Under the pieces are notes generated by a model. It ran no database searches. It saw only the letters and a program-made list of their open reading frames with translations, and was not told the DNA's origin. Below, piece by piece: positions 33,801-43,562 of a stretch of 58,362 nt of DNA (the stretch's first letter is position 1; each line of letters starts with the position of its first letter). The DNA is from a virus. Location of the stretch: IMG/VR virus record IMGVR_UViG_3300037882_000558, positions 1 to 58,362 of that record. The stretch is one strand, 5' to 3'. The position numbers were made by a program, and so were the translations under genes.

Positions 33801-34721
33801 AGTCCAGGCTGATCCCGTATATCTATATAATTTATTATCTGTAGTTAGGAATACCATTCTACCTTGCACATTACCTGTACTAGGTAGTTCTGCAAAAATT
33901 TCGGGAGGGCGAATACCTGCGGCAAATTTAGCAATAGTTAACGAACCATCCGCTATATCACCTACTCTGGCTTTACTAATAGTATAAGACCTATTAGCGA
34001 CATAAGCTGTAGCCCCATTAACATCTCTAATAGTGATAGTAAATACAATAGTACCAGTATCTACAGCTAGAGGCATAGCTGTAACATTAGCCATGAGGAA
34101 CTCGGTAGCGTTGTTAGAAACACTACCTAAAGTTATAGAGTTAGTAGGAGATACAACATAAGCAACTGAGAAAGTATTTGCACCTGAGGCACCATAATTA
34201 AGAGAGGTATTACCTAACTTGGCACTAATAGTAGTATCTGTACCTGCAAAAGATGCTACTGTTCCATCACCCGAGGCATTTATAACTGCGAATATTCTTG
34301 AAATATCAATAGTGTAAGGGTCATTAGCTTCTACAGTATAAGCAATATCTACTGTAGATACTGCACTACCTTTAATACCTCCATCTGCAATACAACGTAC
34401 TTTAAGACTTGTACTACTAGTAGGGCTTAATAATGCAATAAAATTAGCACTACTAAGAGTAACCACATTAGTAGAAACATAACCACTAGGCATTGTTGTC
34501 CACGTAGTAGGGTTTCTATTAACACTATATTCCCAGGTATATGTTGGGCTACTACCTAGGTTAGTAACAACCGCAGTAATTGTGCCTGAAGTAGGCGTTA
34601 CTGCTGCGTTATTTTTTGGTTGCGTAAATAGCGCTGTACTAAGTGAAAGACCTAAAAGAGGTGTGGTAACTCTGGTACCATTAGCTAGAGCTAAGTCTCT
34701 TTCATTTTGAATTATAGCCAT
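30858..34721 (-). CDS. Large tail fibre / central tail protein
   Basis: 1287 residues, Ser/Thr/Asn/Gly-rich and almost without cysteine or lysine clusters, as for extended phage fibres. Residues 60-130 resemble an immunoglobulin-like repeat. From about 350 to 480 there is a segment starting SLAVDPSFESGTTGW that has the pattern of carbohydrate-binding modules of the CBM4/9 type, and AGALGWMISGNGAAEFDAA followed by LTASQINANGLTI is typical of the C-terminal part of lambda J-like host-specificity proteins. A role in receptor binding is likely. It is preceded by the tail-tip protein and followed by accessory genes. Confidence 0.75.
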   Translation of the reverse strand: MAIIQNERDLALANGTRVTTPLLGLSLSTALFTQPKNNAAVTPTSGTITAVVTNLGSSPTYTWEYSVNRNPTTWTTMPSGYVSTNVVTLSSANFIALLSPTSSTSLKVRCIADGGIKGSAVSTVDIAYTVEANDPYTIDISRIFAVINASGDGTVASFAGTDTTISAKLGNTSLNYGASGANTFSVAYVVSPTNSITLGSVSNNATEFLMANVTAMPLAVDTGTIVFTITIRDVNGATAYVANRSYTISKARVGDIADGSLTIAKFAAGIRPPEIFAELPSTGNVQGRMVFLTTDNKLYRYTGSAWTLEVDGGDLKNNSVVFGKVAAAAIGVSELAAGAVRAQHVLISPKSLAVDPSFESGTTGWAGFVRRLVFTDPAVPGGCPVSYASEFNSRDNTFAIPIPVVAGEQYKISVLVNKGAGSGSLGLVSLQFSPSGGASLHTDVGSTNTAGWQRITVTTTIVTGATSLVFGPWADRSAYTGEAWYADFSVEKLNDASLIVDGTVTAAKMAVGTITAGSAIIADAAITNAKIDSVTGSKVTTGSLQVGNTLSSSNYLAGALGWMISGNGAAEFDAAIIRGQLTASQINANGLTIRKPDGTVILDASGGSAGLAWTYVNGRPSDDSIKNNLIDTSWWKRDAAIPWSQNGEYNRIVSTLDLGGSFTGPKGNNDIVWYCQETTGDSNSGGGWGAYGISLNANRTYRFAVPIRNTGGSDGTMYWGTSNVSDLNTTNPNGNPYFATLGKSSMSTDRWYLFVGYIFPAGSGANTSESAGVWDCRTGIKISGGTNYCFTSGGGDIQAVGHRAYQFYTSYNNNAVFGIPFINVVDGTEPSLREYFEQSALLNQTITVNGGVLSNIGTSGVQVDNTYQVVGQNLIPNSDQQSAMTWGSGIQAGDIAIDVGLQWSSNIFSSSYTLYGITTRNLVMHQNNIASGDNNTPVIDFYPMGSWGRNYGIPVVAGSKYCFSYYAQAHRSNTGGGISWFDTSGNLITTTELPNTPGLQGSADTLGSYARIFAIATVPSGATVACPYIRKYNTWSGGSAESWIWMAAPQFERVSVNQEGPSPYAPGPALSTRQLGYAGDLDATLGANWNTNIAGKPSDTILRNDNIGITVNADGTISTSGGPSAVGGVTPVGIGAVKTDATNAPSILRNDSIAISDNVITGIGSGSGTEVANSALVPSINTAATTANWSSVANNDGNRPANGATVGATIGTNLNGSFNQTTWDVVMTSALIRSAHIGQLTASNLTVAALTDVIKDGATSTGRVQVTSNRIEVYDDFNNRRVRLGLL

Positions 34722-36287
34722 TTATACCTCTATTAATTCTACGTATACCGTGCCTTGCGACCAGTTAGGGCTTAAGGATACAACTTGAGTGTCCTTGCCA
34801 TTGGCTAGGCCAAATTTATTACTTAAAGATTCAAGATATACGTATTGTCCTAATTGTAAGGACATCATTTTTGTTGTACAGGTCATTCCGTACACATTTC
34901 TAGGAACTTTGGAGAAATTATTCAATCTTAGTGCTTCTGCCTGGGCACTAGATTTTTGAATAAGATAAGTGTTTTTCTCTGTAGGTTCAATATTTAGCAA
35001 ATACTGGGATTGTACTGTAGAATCTGTAGCTACATCAGTAGTTAACCACTCTAATCCAAATAACTCTTTATGGGCCTCTGGTATGTCTGTTACTAAACCT
35101 TCCTGTACTGTCCAGTTTTTAGAATAACCTAATTTAGTAGAGGCCTTAACTTCTGTCCTTCTAACAATATTTAGAGTATTATTAAGTATGTCTGCATCGC
35201 TAATAGTAGTATCACTAGCAAGTGCATCACCTATTCTTAGTATTTGTAATTTACCTGCACGTGTAAAATAAACCTGAGCACCTACACTAGCACAGATACT
35301 CTGTATTAATTCTAATTTATTTATTTTACTGGTGATGTAAATACCTATAGGCTGACTGTTAGCTACTTCGAAAGCTCTTAAATTTACTAAATCTAATTCG
35401 AAAGAGTTTAATAACGAATCTACTTTACCGTATTGTGTAGCTATTACAGTAATAATATTTGCAATATTATTAATATAACTAGTAGCGGAAAAACCAGTAG
35501 TTAAATCTATAGACTTTTTAGTACCTTGTACACTAACAGTGCAAGTACCCACAAGAGGCCTATATAGTCTAAACGTACCTGTTGTTAAATTAATAGTGGC
35601 GCCATTTATAGTACCATCGTATCTATGAATTGGTACTCCATTATCTCTTATTTCTGTTATCTGCTCATTACCATCATAGCTATATAAATACTCTAAAGTA
35701 GCAGGGTCTATTAATATAGGAGTTATATTATGGGCTTCTCCGAATACTAACGGTTTTAGAGAAGCTTTATTAGTCTGACCTCCTGCCCAAGTACCGTAAG
35801 TACCTATAATAACTTCACTAACAGGAGTATTAAGTTTGGCGGCTTTATCTGCTATTTTAATATTTATAACTGAAGAATTAGAACTATCAATACCTGAAAC
35901 CATACCATTTAGTATTAGGCTAAAATTAGCATCTATATCCTCTAAAATATCAGATACCCAAGAAGGGTCACCATAGTATATTTTTATAGGTCTATTGTTC
36001 CAAATATATTTAGACGGGTCTAGCCAACTGTCGTATTCGTGATTAGAGTTATTTAACTCTATATCCCCAAATCTTAAGGATAAGGATCCGTCTAAGCTAA
36101 TAGACTCATCTAATTGAGGACTTGCGTTAATAATAGGGTTAAAGACAACCTGCCCATCCTGAGTATTATATCCAGCATTAGATAGATATACTGAAATATC
36201 TGCGTTAGCGACTAAATCAAATACTGTTACTACTGCTAGAATACATCTAGCTGCCGGTGATTCCAGCCAATCTTGGGAATATGCCAT
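34722..36287 (-). CDS. Tail tip / baseplate hub protein
   Basis: 521 residues from ATG 36287 (MAYSQDWLESPAARCIL). The frame stays open to a GTG at 36314, but that codon is inside the terminator stem of the tape measure gene; the inner ATG has a purine-rich site. The protein has beta-rich hub-like segments (LDESISLDGSLSLRFGDIEL, YDSWLDPSKYIWNNRPIKIY) and a C-terminal domain with many aligned strands. Its place between tape measure and the central fibre is where phages encode the tail-tip hub, so this is likely the hub that closes the tail tube. Confidence 0.7.
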   Translation of the reverse strand: MAYSQDWLESPAARCILAVVTVFDLVANADISVYLSNAGYNTQDGQVVFNPIINASPQLDESISLDGSLSLRFGDIELNNSNHEYDSWLDPSKYIWNNRPIKIYYGDPSWVSDILEDIDANFSLILNGMVSGIDSSNSSVINIKIADKAAKLNTPVSEVIIGTYGTWAGGQTNKASLKPLVFGEAHNITPILIDPATLEYLYSYDGNEQITEIRDNGVPIHRYDGTINGATINLTTGTFRLYRPLVGTCTVSVQGTKKSIDLTTGFSATSYINNIANIITVIATQYGKVDSLLNSFELDLVNLRAFEVANSQPIGIYITSKINKLELIQSICASVGAQVYFTRAGKLQILRIGDALASDTTISDADILNNTLNIVRRTEVKASTKLGYSKNWTVQEGLVTDIPEAHKELFGLEWLTTDVATDSTVQSQYLLNIEPTEKNTYLIQKSSAQAEALRLNNFSKVPRNVYGMTCTTKMMSLQLGQYVYLESLSNKFGLANGKDTQVVSLSPNWSQGTVYVELIEV

Positions 36288-36300
36288 TCTCTCTTTAATC

Positions 36301-36339
36301 CTATAGAAAAGCACGGTATAGGTTTTATACCGTGCTTTT
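36301..36339 (-). terminator. Terminator after the tape measure gene
   Basis: On the - strand AAAAGCACGGTATA and TATACCGTGCTTTT form a perfect stem with a 5-base loop, followed by a T-rich TTTTCTATAG. It begins 3 bases after the tape measure stop. Readthrough must occur, or the tail-tip gene needs its own promoter, since none is visible between. Confidence 0.85.
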
Positions 36340-36341
36340 TG

Positions 36342-39300
36342 TTACACTAATTTAAAGTTACTACGTTCTTTCCAAATTGTAGTATCTTTTGACGAAGTAG
36401 TTACTGCTTCTGTCATTTTGTCTGAATTTTCAATAGACGTAGCTATCAAATCTCCAGTTTGTATATTTTGCTCTGCTCTAAGCTGCGCAACTTCTTTACG
36501 TAGGTTCACTAGTTCGGAAACTATTGAATTAGTAAAGTTATCAAATGCGGAACCAGATGAATTAGCTGATATTGCTCTATCGATATCCTTGAAATTAGTG
36601 ATTTCAGGACCACCTTCTACAGCAGAACTATAAGTGCCCATGTATCCGTCAGGTACAAAAGCCGCTTGAGCTCTAGGAGGTTCAACATATCCTGGTACGT
36701 TAGGTCCTGCTAAGGCCCCTACAGGTAAGGAAACGTCGGAAGGTAGGCCTACTTTTGCACCTGCCGCTACGGCGGCCAATTGTAGGTATTGTTGCAGCAA
36801 TTGAGCGGTTGTTTCAGTATTAGTATTAATTAGGTTTAAGAATGAAACTGAACTATCTAATGCAGCTAACTGCAATTCTGCAGTTGTTTTATCATTAGTA
36901 AGTGCTCCCGTTACTCCGTCTAATATAGAGTTAACTAAATTAAAGTCGGCGGAATACTTATCAGAGCTAGCAAATATGATTCTAGAAGCCTCTAAGAAAG
37001 CTGAAGAAGCATTAGGTAAGTCTCCAAGAGCCTTATCTTTTGCTGCCTTCTGCTCATCCGTATTAGCTACGGATGAGGCTATTCTTGCAGTTTCTTGTAA
37101 TGCTTTCTTTACCTCATTATACTTATCTTGAGGAGACAGTATAGATGTAGCACCAGTAAGTAATGAACCCTTAAAATCTTTTAGTGATGTAATAAAAGAA
37201 CCTACATTACTAATAGTTGTCTTTAGTGCTGCTGACTCATTTTCGTAAGCTGTTTTTAGTTTATCTTTAGCATCTGCTTCATCTTGTAAAGCGTATATAT
37301 ATTTCTGCATAGGACGTAATAGTTCGTCCATAGCGTCTAGTTCTATTTGTCTACTTAGTGCGATAGCTTCTACAGTTCTTCCTTCTAATTCAAGGATTTG
37401 AATGTATAGTCTTAGAGATTCTTCTCTTCTTTCTTCTAGAGACAGTGCTTTCGAAGTAGAAGCATATACTTCTGCGAAAGCTGGCGCTAGTTGAATTAAT
37501 GAAGCATATAGTTCTTGCTGTTTAGGAATAGTAAGATCAAGACCTTTTATAAAGGCTTTAAACTCGTCCCTACTATCTATTAGAGGTATACTCATATCCC
37601 CGAACTCAGCACCTAATGCAGCTAATGTATCTGTTACATTCTTCTGTACAGGAGCTAAACGTTCTGCTTCAGTTAAGAATTCTTCTCTAAAGAATTTTAC
37701 CTGATCTGTGAAAGAGGATAAACCTCCAGTAAGAGTTAATAATGATTCAGAGGCTTCGAAAGATAGGCTAGTTAAGGAAATACCTATACTATCCAACGCC
37801 ACTTTTACTTTGTCATTACTATCTACTACTCTAACTACAGTTTCGAATAATCCTTCACCAAATTTTTGATATTCTTTTAAGCTACTAAATAGAGCTGTTG
37901 ATGCACCATCTAGAATATTACTTATTATTGCGTCAAATTCTTTTTCTAAGTCTTCCCCCGTTAAACCTCTTAGACTAGCCAATTGGTCAACCTTAACATT
38001 ACTTAAGGTTCCTAATACTTGGTCTACAGATAAACCTATTTTGCTACCTATTTGAATAAATGCTGCTCCAGCATTTGCAAAGATATCAGTAATCTGCCCT
38101 GTTATCTTACTATCTAAACCAGCATAGTTGGTAACAATAGCTTCTGAAGTCTTCTTTACTAATCCGAATAGGGCTTTAGAAGTAGTAGTAACTTTTAGAG
38201 TTTCATAAGCCTGGACGCTATTAGTAATACCATCCATTAGGTCTTTGAAAGTACCAGATAATTTAATACCTGAATCTAGTATTTCAGTACTAACTTTCTT
38301 GGAACCAAAAATACTACCTAATAAACTACCAGTTAATCCACCAAAGAATTTATCTAAAGGATTAAGAATACTATTAATCGAGGCTGCTAATCCAGAAGTA
38401 GTTTTAGTAGAACTAAAGTCTTCTTTTAATCCTGAAATGCTTCCTGAACGAATACCCGAAATACTATATAAACTAATAGCGGCTTTGTTAATACCTTGAT
38501 CAATACTCTGTAAGGTTTCAAGAATGCTTTTATCATACCCTAACCCATCAATAATATTATCTTTAATTAACTTTAAGGAGTTGTCAATACTAGCTGATTT
38601 AGCTGAAGCATCTCCAAGTACTCCGCCACCGTTTTCTACTTTTTTACCGTTTACGAAAGAGTAGCCTGTACCTTGTACTTCTTGACGATCTTTAGAAGTC
38701 ATACCAGCTAAGCTAATAGATTTAGTGTTCCCACCTCCTATTTGACTTATTAGACCACCTACTAGTGCGGCTACTGCAGCTCCAGCTGCAATATTTGCAG
38801 GGAAAGGTAAGCTTGCTATAGTTTTAACAACAGCAGCAATACCGTCAGCAGTTGCTCTAATACCACTATTTATAACAGAAGACTTAGTTCCTACAGCATC
38901 GGCTATAAGTGCTTCTACTTTCATAGCTAGTGAAGCTAAATGTAGTGCTTGTTCAATTGCGTGAAAAGCTTTATAAGCAGCAGTCTTCTCAGAGAACATA
39001 CTAGCTGCAGCGCCAGCAGTACTACCGTAGTAGTCAAGATCTGATTCTAGCTTTTTATCGTTTTCTTGTTGAGTTAAGCGTGTTTGTTCTTTTTCGAAAT
39101 CTGCAGCAGAACCACCCTTCTTCAAGGCGTCAACTCGTTTCTTATTAAACTCTTCTTCAATTTTTGCTCGCTTAGATGCATTGTCTTTAGTAGCTTTTAA
39201 TATGGATTGCATAGCAGTACCGAAGTTTTTACCTACAGTACCAAATACACCGGAAAGAGTATCAGTAAGTTCTACTAACTTCTCCATTTGGTCGTTGTAT

Positions 39301-42300
39301 TTAGCTTGCTCCATTCTAGCGTCTTTAGTAATATCTAAACCGCGTAATTTTGCGGCATTAGCATTATTAGCTAGTTCTACTTGTTTAGATGCTTCTAAGT
39401 TAATTTGCTGTGATTGGCTTAAGGCTTGTGAATCAATATCCAAAGATATTTGCTTTATTTGACTAGGATCTGTAACACCTGCTGTGGCTTGTGTTTTTTG
39501 TACTTCTGTTTGAGCTTTAAGGGCGATAAGCTTAGATTCTGATTCGAATCTTATCGCTGTCAGTTTATTATTTAGTTCTAAAGAAGCGGCTTCTCTATCT
39601 AGATAACCTTGTTGTTCTACTGCTAAAGTCTCAGAAATATTACCTAACTGTTGTTTAGCAGTTAGTCTTGCTGTTTCTATAGATAATAGATTTTGTTGTT
39701 GCTCTTGACTTATTTGAGCATCTAACTTTTCATTAGAAAGTCTTTGCTGAGCAATGGCTTCTTCATTCTTAATTAGGCGTATCTTATCTTCTGCACCAAG
39801 TAAAGCATTTCTTAATCTCAATTGTTCTTGAGCTAAGACATTTTGCTTTTGTTGTACTGAAATACCTTCTTTTAACTTATTAGCAGCCTCAATTTGACCT
39901 TCGGCTATAAGTTGCGATATTCTAGTATTTTTCTGATTTAGATCGAATACTTGTTGTGAAGTTAATTTTTCTACTTCTCTAGCTCTAATAGACGCTCTTG
40001 CTTCTAATTCTCTATTTAAAAGGGACTTATCCGCTATTATAGCTCCTGCTGTAGCTAATTTTAGCCTATCTGCTTCTATTGTTTTTAATTCAATGCCAGA
40101 TTGAATTAACTTCTGAGTATTATCAAAACCTTCTTGGGCAGTACCACGAGCTGCAGTAATATCTGAAGATCTTCTATCCCCAGCTAAACCTGCTTTCTGT
40201 GCTTTAAACCCTAGAGTAGCTTCGAAAAGACCTCTTAAGATTTTTTGTGATTCAGGAGCAAGACTTAGGAAGCCTTCAGAAGTTTCTAATTTACCTGAAC
40301 GGAAGTCGTCTAAAGCTCTAGCTAAGCTAGCACTAATCTTAGGTAGACCAGCTAATTCTTTATTCTCAGCTTCGGTTCTTGAAGATCCTTTTTCTGTTAA
40401 AGTTCTTTCTCTGGACTCTATAGAACTTTGTTCAATAGCAATCGCTGCTTTTTCTTGAACTTCGATTAGTTTAAGGTTAGTATTAATTAAGCGTTCTTGA
40501 ACGTCAATCTCTTGCTTACGTAGAATATTAGTAGCTGCCGCAGTACCAGTTCCACTAGAGCCGGCTAGAACAGTCTTAGATACTTCTACACCTGCCTTGG
40601 CAATAGCGTCGTTAATACCTTGTGCCAAAAGCATTACACCCTTAGTTAAGGTTGCCTCACCCAAGCTTTGGAACTGAGATACTAGTTCTTTGGCTCTTTC
40701 TTCTAGTACACGTTTTTCTGCAGAAGCCCATTCCATAATACGCTTAGAGTCTAGACGTACTTGAGGATTGTAAGGATTTGCATTTAGTGCTTTTTCAGCT
40801 CTTTGACGTGCCTGATCAATTACACCTGTTTGTTCTTTATTCTTATTTAGTTCTGCAGTAATACTTAAAAGACGCTCAGCAGTTGCAGGATCTAATAGTT
40901 TTAGTTTATCAACTTTACCAGCTATGCTGTTTAACTGCACTAGTGCATTCTTTGTACTAGTAAAACTAGAGGTTAAGGTGTTGCCTAAACCTACTAAAGA
41001 AGAACCTAGTTTGCTTAAGGGACTATTAGGAGATAGTGAAGTAGTTAAGTCACCATACGCCTTACTTACAGCAGAGAAAGAATCTTCAACAGATTTTAAC
41101 TCTCTGGCTGCCTTTATACTACCTTCGGCTAACTGTTCCTGTGCCTTTGCAATAGCTTGAATGTTACTAATTATCTTTTCCGGATCGGCACTCTTTGTAA
41201 TAGCTTTAGCTATACCGCCCTGACTTAGGTCTAAAGTACCTAGTATACTTGTTAACTTAGTCTGGAAAGCTGTTCTGGCCTGTTCGTCATCTATTGCACG
41301 AATAGATTCTACAACGCTGGAAGCAATTTCTTTAGAAGCTACATCTGCAATACCCCTACCTACACCAGACTTAAACCCGTCAATAAAACGATCGAATCCA
41401 CTAGAGGCTGCGTCTAATTTAACAAGACTACTGACTAGGTTTTTAGTATTGCTTACTAAATCTTCCATAGCATTTGCTGAAGCAATTACTGATTCTGAAC
41501 TTAGTATTTTACCAACTTCCTTAGCTGCGATAGCATCTAATGTTCTATTAAGGGAGGCAGTACTTTCTTCTAAAGAACTTACTGCAGCAGAGAACTTTGC
41601 AGCTTCTTTAGCATTTTTGCTAAAGGCGAAACTTAGTAGTTCATAAGCAACAACTGCTAAGCCTACGTAAACTAATACATTCTGTAGGCTAGAAGCTAAA
41701 CCGATAAATCCTGTGGTTAAGATACTAGCAGTAGCACTGGCCTTTGCTAGTCCTGCTTGTAATGGTGTAAAGGTACCTGCTTGTTGGGCCTTCTTAATAG
41801 ACTCACCCATTTCAGTATACGCAACACGTAGCCCTAAAGCCTGCGTTGTTTCGATAGCCATACTCTTAATATTACGTTCAGTAGCTTCTCTTTGCGCTTT
41901 ATCACGTAGTTCAATTTGTCTACGTACTGCAGCGTTAGAGTTTAATAGTTCGTTTAGTCTTTGGGTTTCTCTTGCGGCATTATTTGCTTTTGCAGAGTCC
42001 ACTTTAGCTTGCTGTTCTTCGAAAGCCTTTTCAGCTCTTTGTGACTCAATAATAGCATTAGCAATGTTAGCATAGCCTTGAGCTACTTTAGTTTGCTTAC
42101 TACCTAGTTCTTGTAGTTTAGCTATTTGATCTTTTGTTATTTCTTGAGGTGCTACATTCTTAATCTCGTCAAGAATTTTTGCACCACCTTTACCTTTGCG
42201 ACTAGCTAGTAGAGTTTGTAGCTTACCTTCGGCTTTGTCAACTACGTCTACTCTTGCTTGTGCTTGTTCTTCTAAGGCCTTTAACTCATTTGATAGACGG

Positions 42301-43409
42301 GTTCTTATATTTGCCAACTCTATCTTAGCTAACTTCTTTGCACCTTCTTCAGCTCGGGCTACACGTACTTCGGCTACTTTACCTGCTTCTTCAGCAGCTT
42401 TAGCGGCGTTTTCTCTTATAGCGCCAATAGCCGGTAGAGCTTGCTTTAGTAGAGTTACACCAATTAGACCCACGGCTGCGCTTAGAGCAGTAGGACTTTG
42501 TGCAAGTAGTCCAACTAAGGGTCCGAATACTTTGTTAACAGCTTCTAAACCTACTTGAATTATGTCCTTTAAAGAACCAAGTAGCTTAGAGTAAGGGTTA
42601 GCATCGATCTTGATTGAACCGAACTTAGCTTCACCTTCTGAAAGAACAGCATTAGCAAATGCTTGTCTCTTTTCAAAGTCTGTTACACTTGCAGCAGTTT
42701 TACCTACTGATCTAGCATAGTTTCTAGTAGCTTCGTCAACTTTAACTAAGATACCAAGTTCGTCTAGTAATTCTGGTTCTATCTTTGTAATACCACGGGT
42801 TAGACGACTTACTGAATCAGTAAGATCTCTACCTAGTGCTAAAGATGCTTGCTTAGCTACTGTGGTTAGGCGTAAGATTTGGTCTGAAGCAATACCTGCA
42901 CTACTAGCTTGGGCTACTACTTGCATAGACTCTGCTAGTGATAGTGCGTTATCTGATAGTTGTTGGACCTGCTTTGAAAGTGAAGTTAAGTTTTTACCTG
43001 ATTGAGCACCAATTTGCTCAAGACCTTTAAGCATGTTGGTAGTATCAGAGGCTTTTGATAGCGCTGTAAATGCAGCACTTACAGCGAATACGTTAGCTGC
43101 AAATGTAGCGTATAATCTTACTAAACCGCCTAAACCTTGGGCCTGCTGCGCGAAGTCGCGAGCAGCCGCACCTGTTCCACCTGCGGAGCGTTGCTTACCG
43201 TAGTCAATGTTTTCCTGAGTTGTAGTAGCTCTAGACTTTCCTGCTGCTAAAAGTGCTTGGCCGCCCCCTTGGGCCGCCTTACCTGCACCAGTAGCTGCGA
43301 TAGCTACTCTATTTAGAGCAGCGGCTGCTTTGTCTGCATCTGTGGTAACCTGCTTTAAGGTACTGCCATCATCTACATTAACAATATGGTTCGTAATTGA
43401 ACTTGCCAT
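36342..43409 (-). CDS. Tail tape measure protein
   Basis: 2355 residues, the largest protein in the window, and it sets tail length. Residues about 100-290 follow the TP901-1-type core pattern (LTSLSKQVQQLSD, AQASSAGIASDQIL, LTRGITKIEPELLDELGI). Long coiled-coil blocks rich in Glu, Gln, Lys and Ala fill most of the rest, and hydrophobic segments occur near residues 568-597 and 1536-1556, likely for membrane insertion during DNA entry. No peptidase domain was recognised. It has its own promoter (43477-43505) with two palindromes in the leader, a GGGAG ribosome site, and its own terminator. Confidence 0.95.
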   Translation of the reverse strand: MASSITNHIVNVDDGSTLKQVTTDADKAAAALNRVAIAATGAGKAAQGGGQALLAAGKSRATTTQENIDYGKQRSAGGTGAAARDFAQQAQGLGGLVRLYATFAANVFAVSAAFTALSKASDTTNMLKGLEQIGAQSGKNLTSLSKQVQQLSDNALSLAESMQVVAQASSAGIASDQILRLTTVAKQASLALGRDLTDSVSRLTRGITKIEPELLDELGILVKVDEATRNYARSVGKTAASVTDFEKRQAFANAVLSEGEAKFGSIKIDANPYSKLLGSLKDIIQVGLEAVNKVFGPLVGLLAQSPTALSAAVGLIGVTLLKQALPAIGAIRENAAKAAEEAGKVAEVRVARAEEGAKKLAKIELANIRTRLSNELKALEEQAQARVDVVDKAEGKLQTLLASRKGKGGAKILDEIKNVAPQEITKDQIAKLQELGSKQTKVAQGYANIANAIIESQRAEKAFEEQQAKVDSAKANNAARETQRLNELLNSNAAVRRQIELRDKAQREATERNIKSMAIETTQALGLRVAYTEMGESIKKAQQAGTFTPLQAGLAKASATASILTTGFIGLASSLQNVLVYVGLAVVAYELLSFAFSKNAKEAAKFSAAVSSLEESTASLNRTLDAIAAKEVGKILSSESVIASANAMEDLVSNTKNLVSSLVKLDAASSGFDRFIDGFKSGVGRGIADVASKEIASSVVESIRAIDDEQARTAFQTKLTSILGTLDLSQGGIAKAITKSADPEKIISNIQAIAKAQEQLAEGSIKAARELKSVEDSFSAVSKAYGDLTTSLSPNSPLSKLGSSLVGLGNTLTSSFTSTKNALVQLNSIAGKVDKLKLLDPATAERLLSITAELNKNKEQTGVIDQARQRAEKALNANPYNPQVRLDSKRIMEWASAEKRVLEERAKELVSQFQSLGEATLTKGVMLLAQGINDAIAKAGVEVSKTVLAGSSGTGTAAATNILRKQEIDVQERLINTNLKLIEVQEKAAIAIEQSSIESRERTLTEKGSSRTEAENKELAGLPKISASLARALDDFRSGKLETSEGFLSLAPESQKILRGLFEATLGFKAQKAGLAGDRRSSDITAARGTAQEGFDNTQKLIQSGIELKTIEADRLKLATAGAIIADKSLLNRELEARASIRAREVEKLTSQQVFDLNQKNTRISQLIAEGQIEAANKLKEGISVQQKQNVLAQEQLRLRNALLGAEDKIRLIKNEEAIAQQRLSNEKLDAQISQEQQQNLLSIETARLTAKQQLGNISETLAVEQQGYLDREAASLELNNKLTAIRFESESKLIALKAQTEVQKTQATAGVTDPSQIKQISLDIDSQALSQSQQINLEASKQVELANNANAAKLRGLDITKDARMEQAKYNDQMEKLVELTDTLSGVFGTVGKNFGTAMQSILKATKDNASKRAKIEEEFNKKRVDALKKGGSAADFEKEQTRLTQQENDKKLESDLDYYGSTAGAAASMFSEKTAAYKAFHAIEQALHLASLAMKVEALIADAVGTKSSVINSGIRATADGIAAVVKTIASLPFPANIAAGAAVAALVGGLISQIGGGNTKSISLAGMTSKDRQEVQGTGYSFVNGKKVENGGGVLGDASAKSASIDNSLKLIKDNIIDGLGYDKSILETLQSIDQGINKAAISLYSISGIRSGSISGLKEDFSSTKTTSGLAASINSILNPLDKFFGGLTGSLLGSIFGSKKVSTEILDSGIKLSGTFKDLMDGITNSVQAYETLKVTTTSKALFGLVKKTSEAIVTNYAGLDSKITGQITDIFANAGAAFIQIGSKIGLSVDQVLGTLSNVKVDQLASLRGLTGEDLEKEFDAIISNILDGASTALFSSLKEYQKFGEGLFETVVRVVDSNDKVKVALDSIGISLTSLSFEASESLLTLTGGLSSFTDQVKFFREEFLTEAERLAPVQKNVTDTLAALGAEFGDMSIPLIDSRDEFKAFIKGLDLTIPKQQELYASLIQLAPAFAEVYASTSKALSLEERREESLRLYIQILELEGRTVEAIALSRQIELDAMDELLRPMQKYIYALQDEADAKDKLKTAYENESAALKTTISNVGSFITSLKDFKGSLLTGATSILSPQDKYNEVKKALQETARIASSVANTDEQKAAKDKALGDLPNASSAFLEASRIIFASSDKYSADFNLVNSILDGVTGALTNDKTTAELQLAALDSSVSFLNLINTNTETTAQLLQQYLQLAAVAAGAKVGLPSDVSLPVGALAGPNVPGYVEPPRAQAAFVPDGYMGTYSSAVEGGPEITNFKDIDRAISANSSGSAFDNFTNSIVSELVNLRKEVAQLRAEQNIQTGDLIATSIENSDKMTEAVTTSSKDTTIWKERSNFKLV

Positions 43410-43419
43410 GCTTTCTCCC

Positions 43420-43440
43420 TACGAAAGGATTTCTTTCGTA
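43420..43440 (-). promoter_or_regulatory. Hairpin in the tape measure leader
   Basis: TACGAAAG (43433-43440 on the - strand) and CTTTCGTA (43420-43427) form a perfect 8-base stem with a 5-base loop in the mRNA leader. Its last base touches the GGGAG ribosome site (43416-43420), so folding could reduce access to the start codon at 43409. Confidence 0.5.
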
Positions 43441-43453
43441 CTTAAATTCTATA

Positions 43454-43467
43454 GATGCACTTGCATC
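43454..43467. repeat. Palindrome at the start of the tape measure transcript
   Basis: GATGCACTTGCATC, nearly a perfect palindrome (GATGCA-CT-TGCATC), at about +3 to +16 from the predicted start. The 9-mer TGCACTTGC also occurs in the left arm of the repeat at 10856-10882, which makes a shared operator plausible. Confidence 0.5.
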
Positions 43468-43476
43468 GACCTAGTG

Positions 43477-43505
43477 ATTATACCTTAAAGGGTAATATAT
43501 GTCAA
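43477..43505 (-). promoter_or_regulatory. Consensus sigma70 promoter for the tape measure gene
   Basis: On the - strand TTGACA (43500-43505), 17-base spacer and TATAAT (43477-43482): a perfect match to the sigma70 consensus. It sits right after the terminator of the chaperone gene, so tape measure expression is set independently. There is no TGn before this -10. Confidence 0.92.
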
Positions 43506-43529
43506 GTATATATTTTTCTGAGGAGGTGC

Positions 43530-43562
43530 AGACGTAAAAAAGCCTCCTTTAAGGAGGCTTTT
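43530..43562 (-). terminator. Terminator after the tail chaperone genes
   Basis: On the - strand AAAAGCCTCC and GGAGGCTTTT around a 5-base loop, followed by TTTTTTACG. It overlaps the last bases of the chaperone T frame and ends the tail-tube and chaperone transcript before the tape measure promoter. Confidence 0.88.

Noticed and set aside
36288-36314. GTG start of the tail-tip protein
   Set aside because: Lies inside the tape measure terminator stem; the inner ATG 36287 is better.
41713-42558. Several + strand frames opposite the tape measure gene
   Set aside because: Antisense shadows with low-complexity Ala/Ser content that mirrors the coiled coil.
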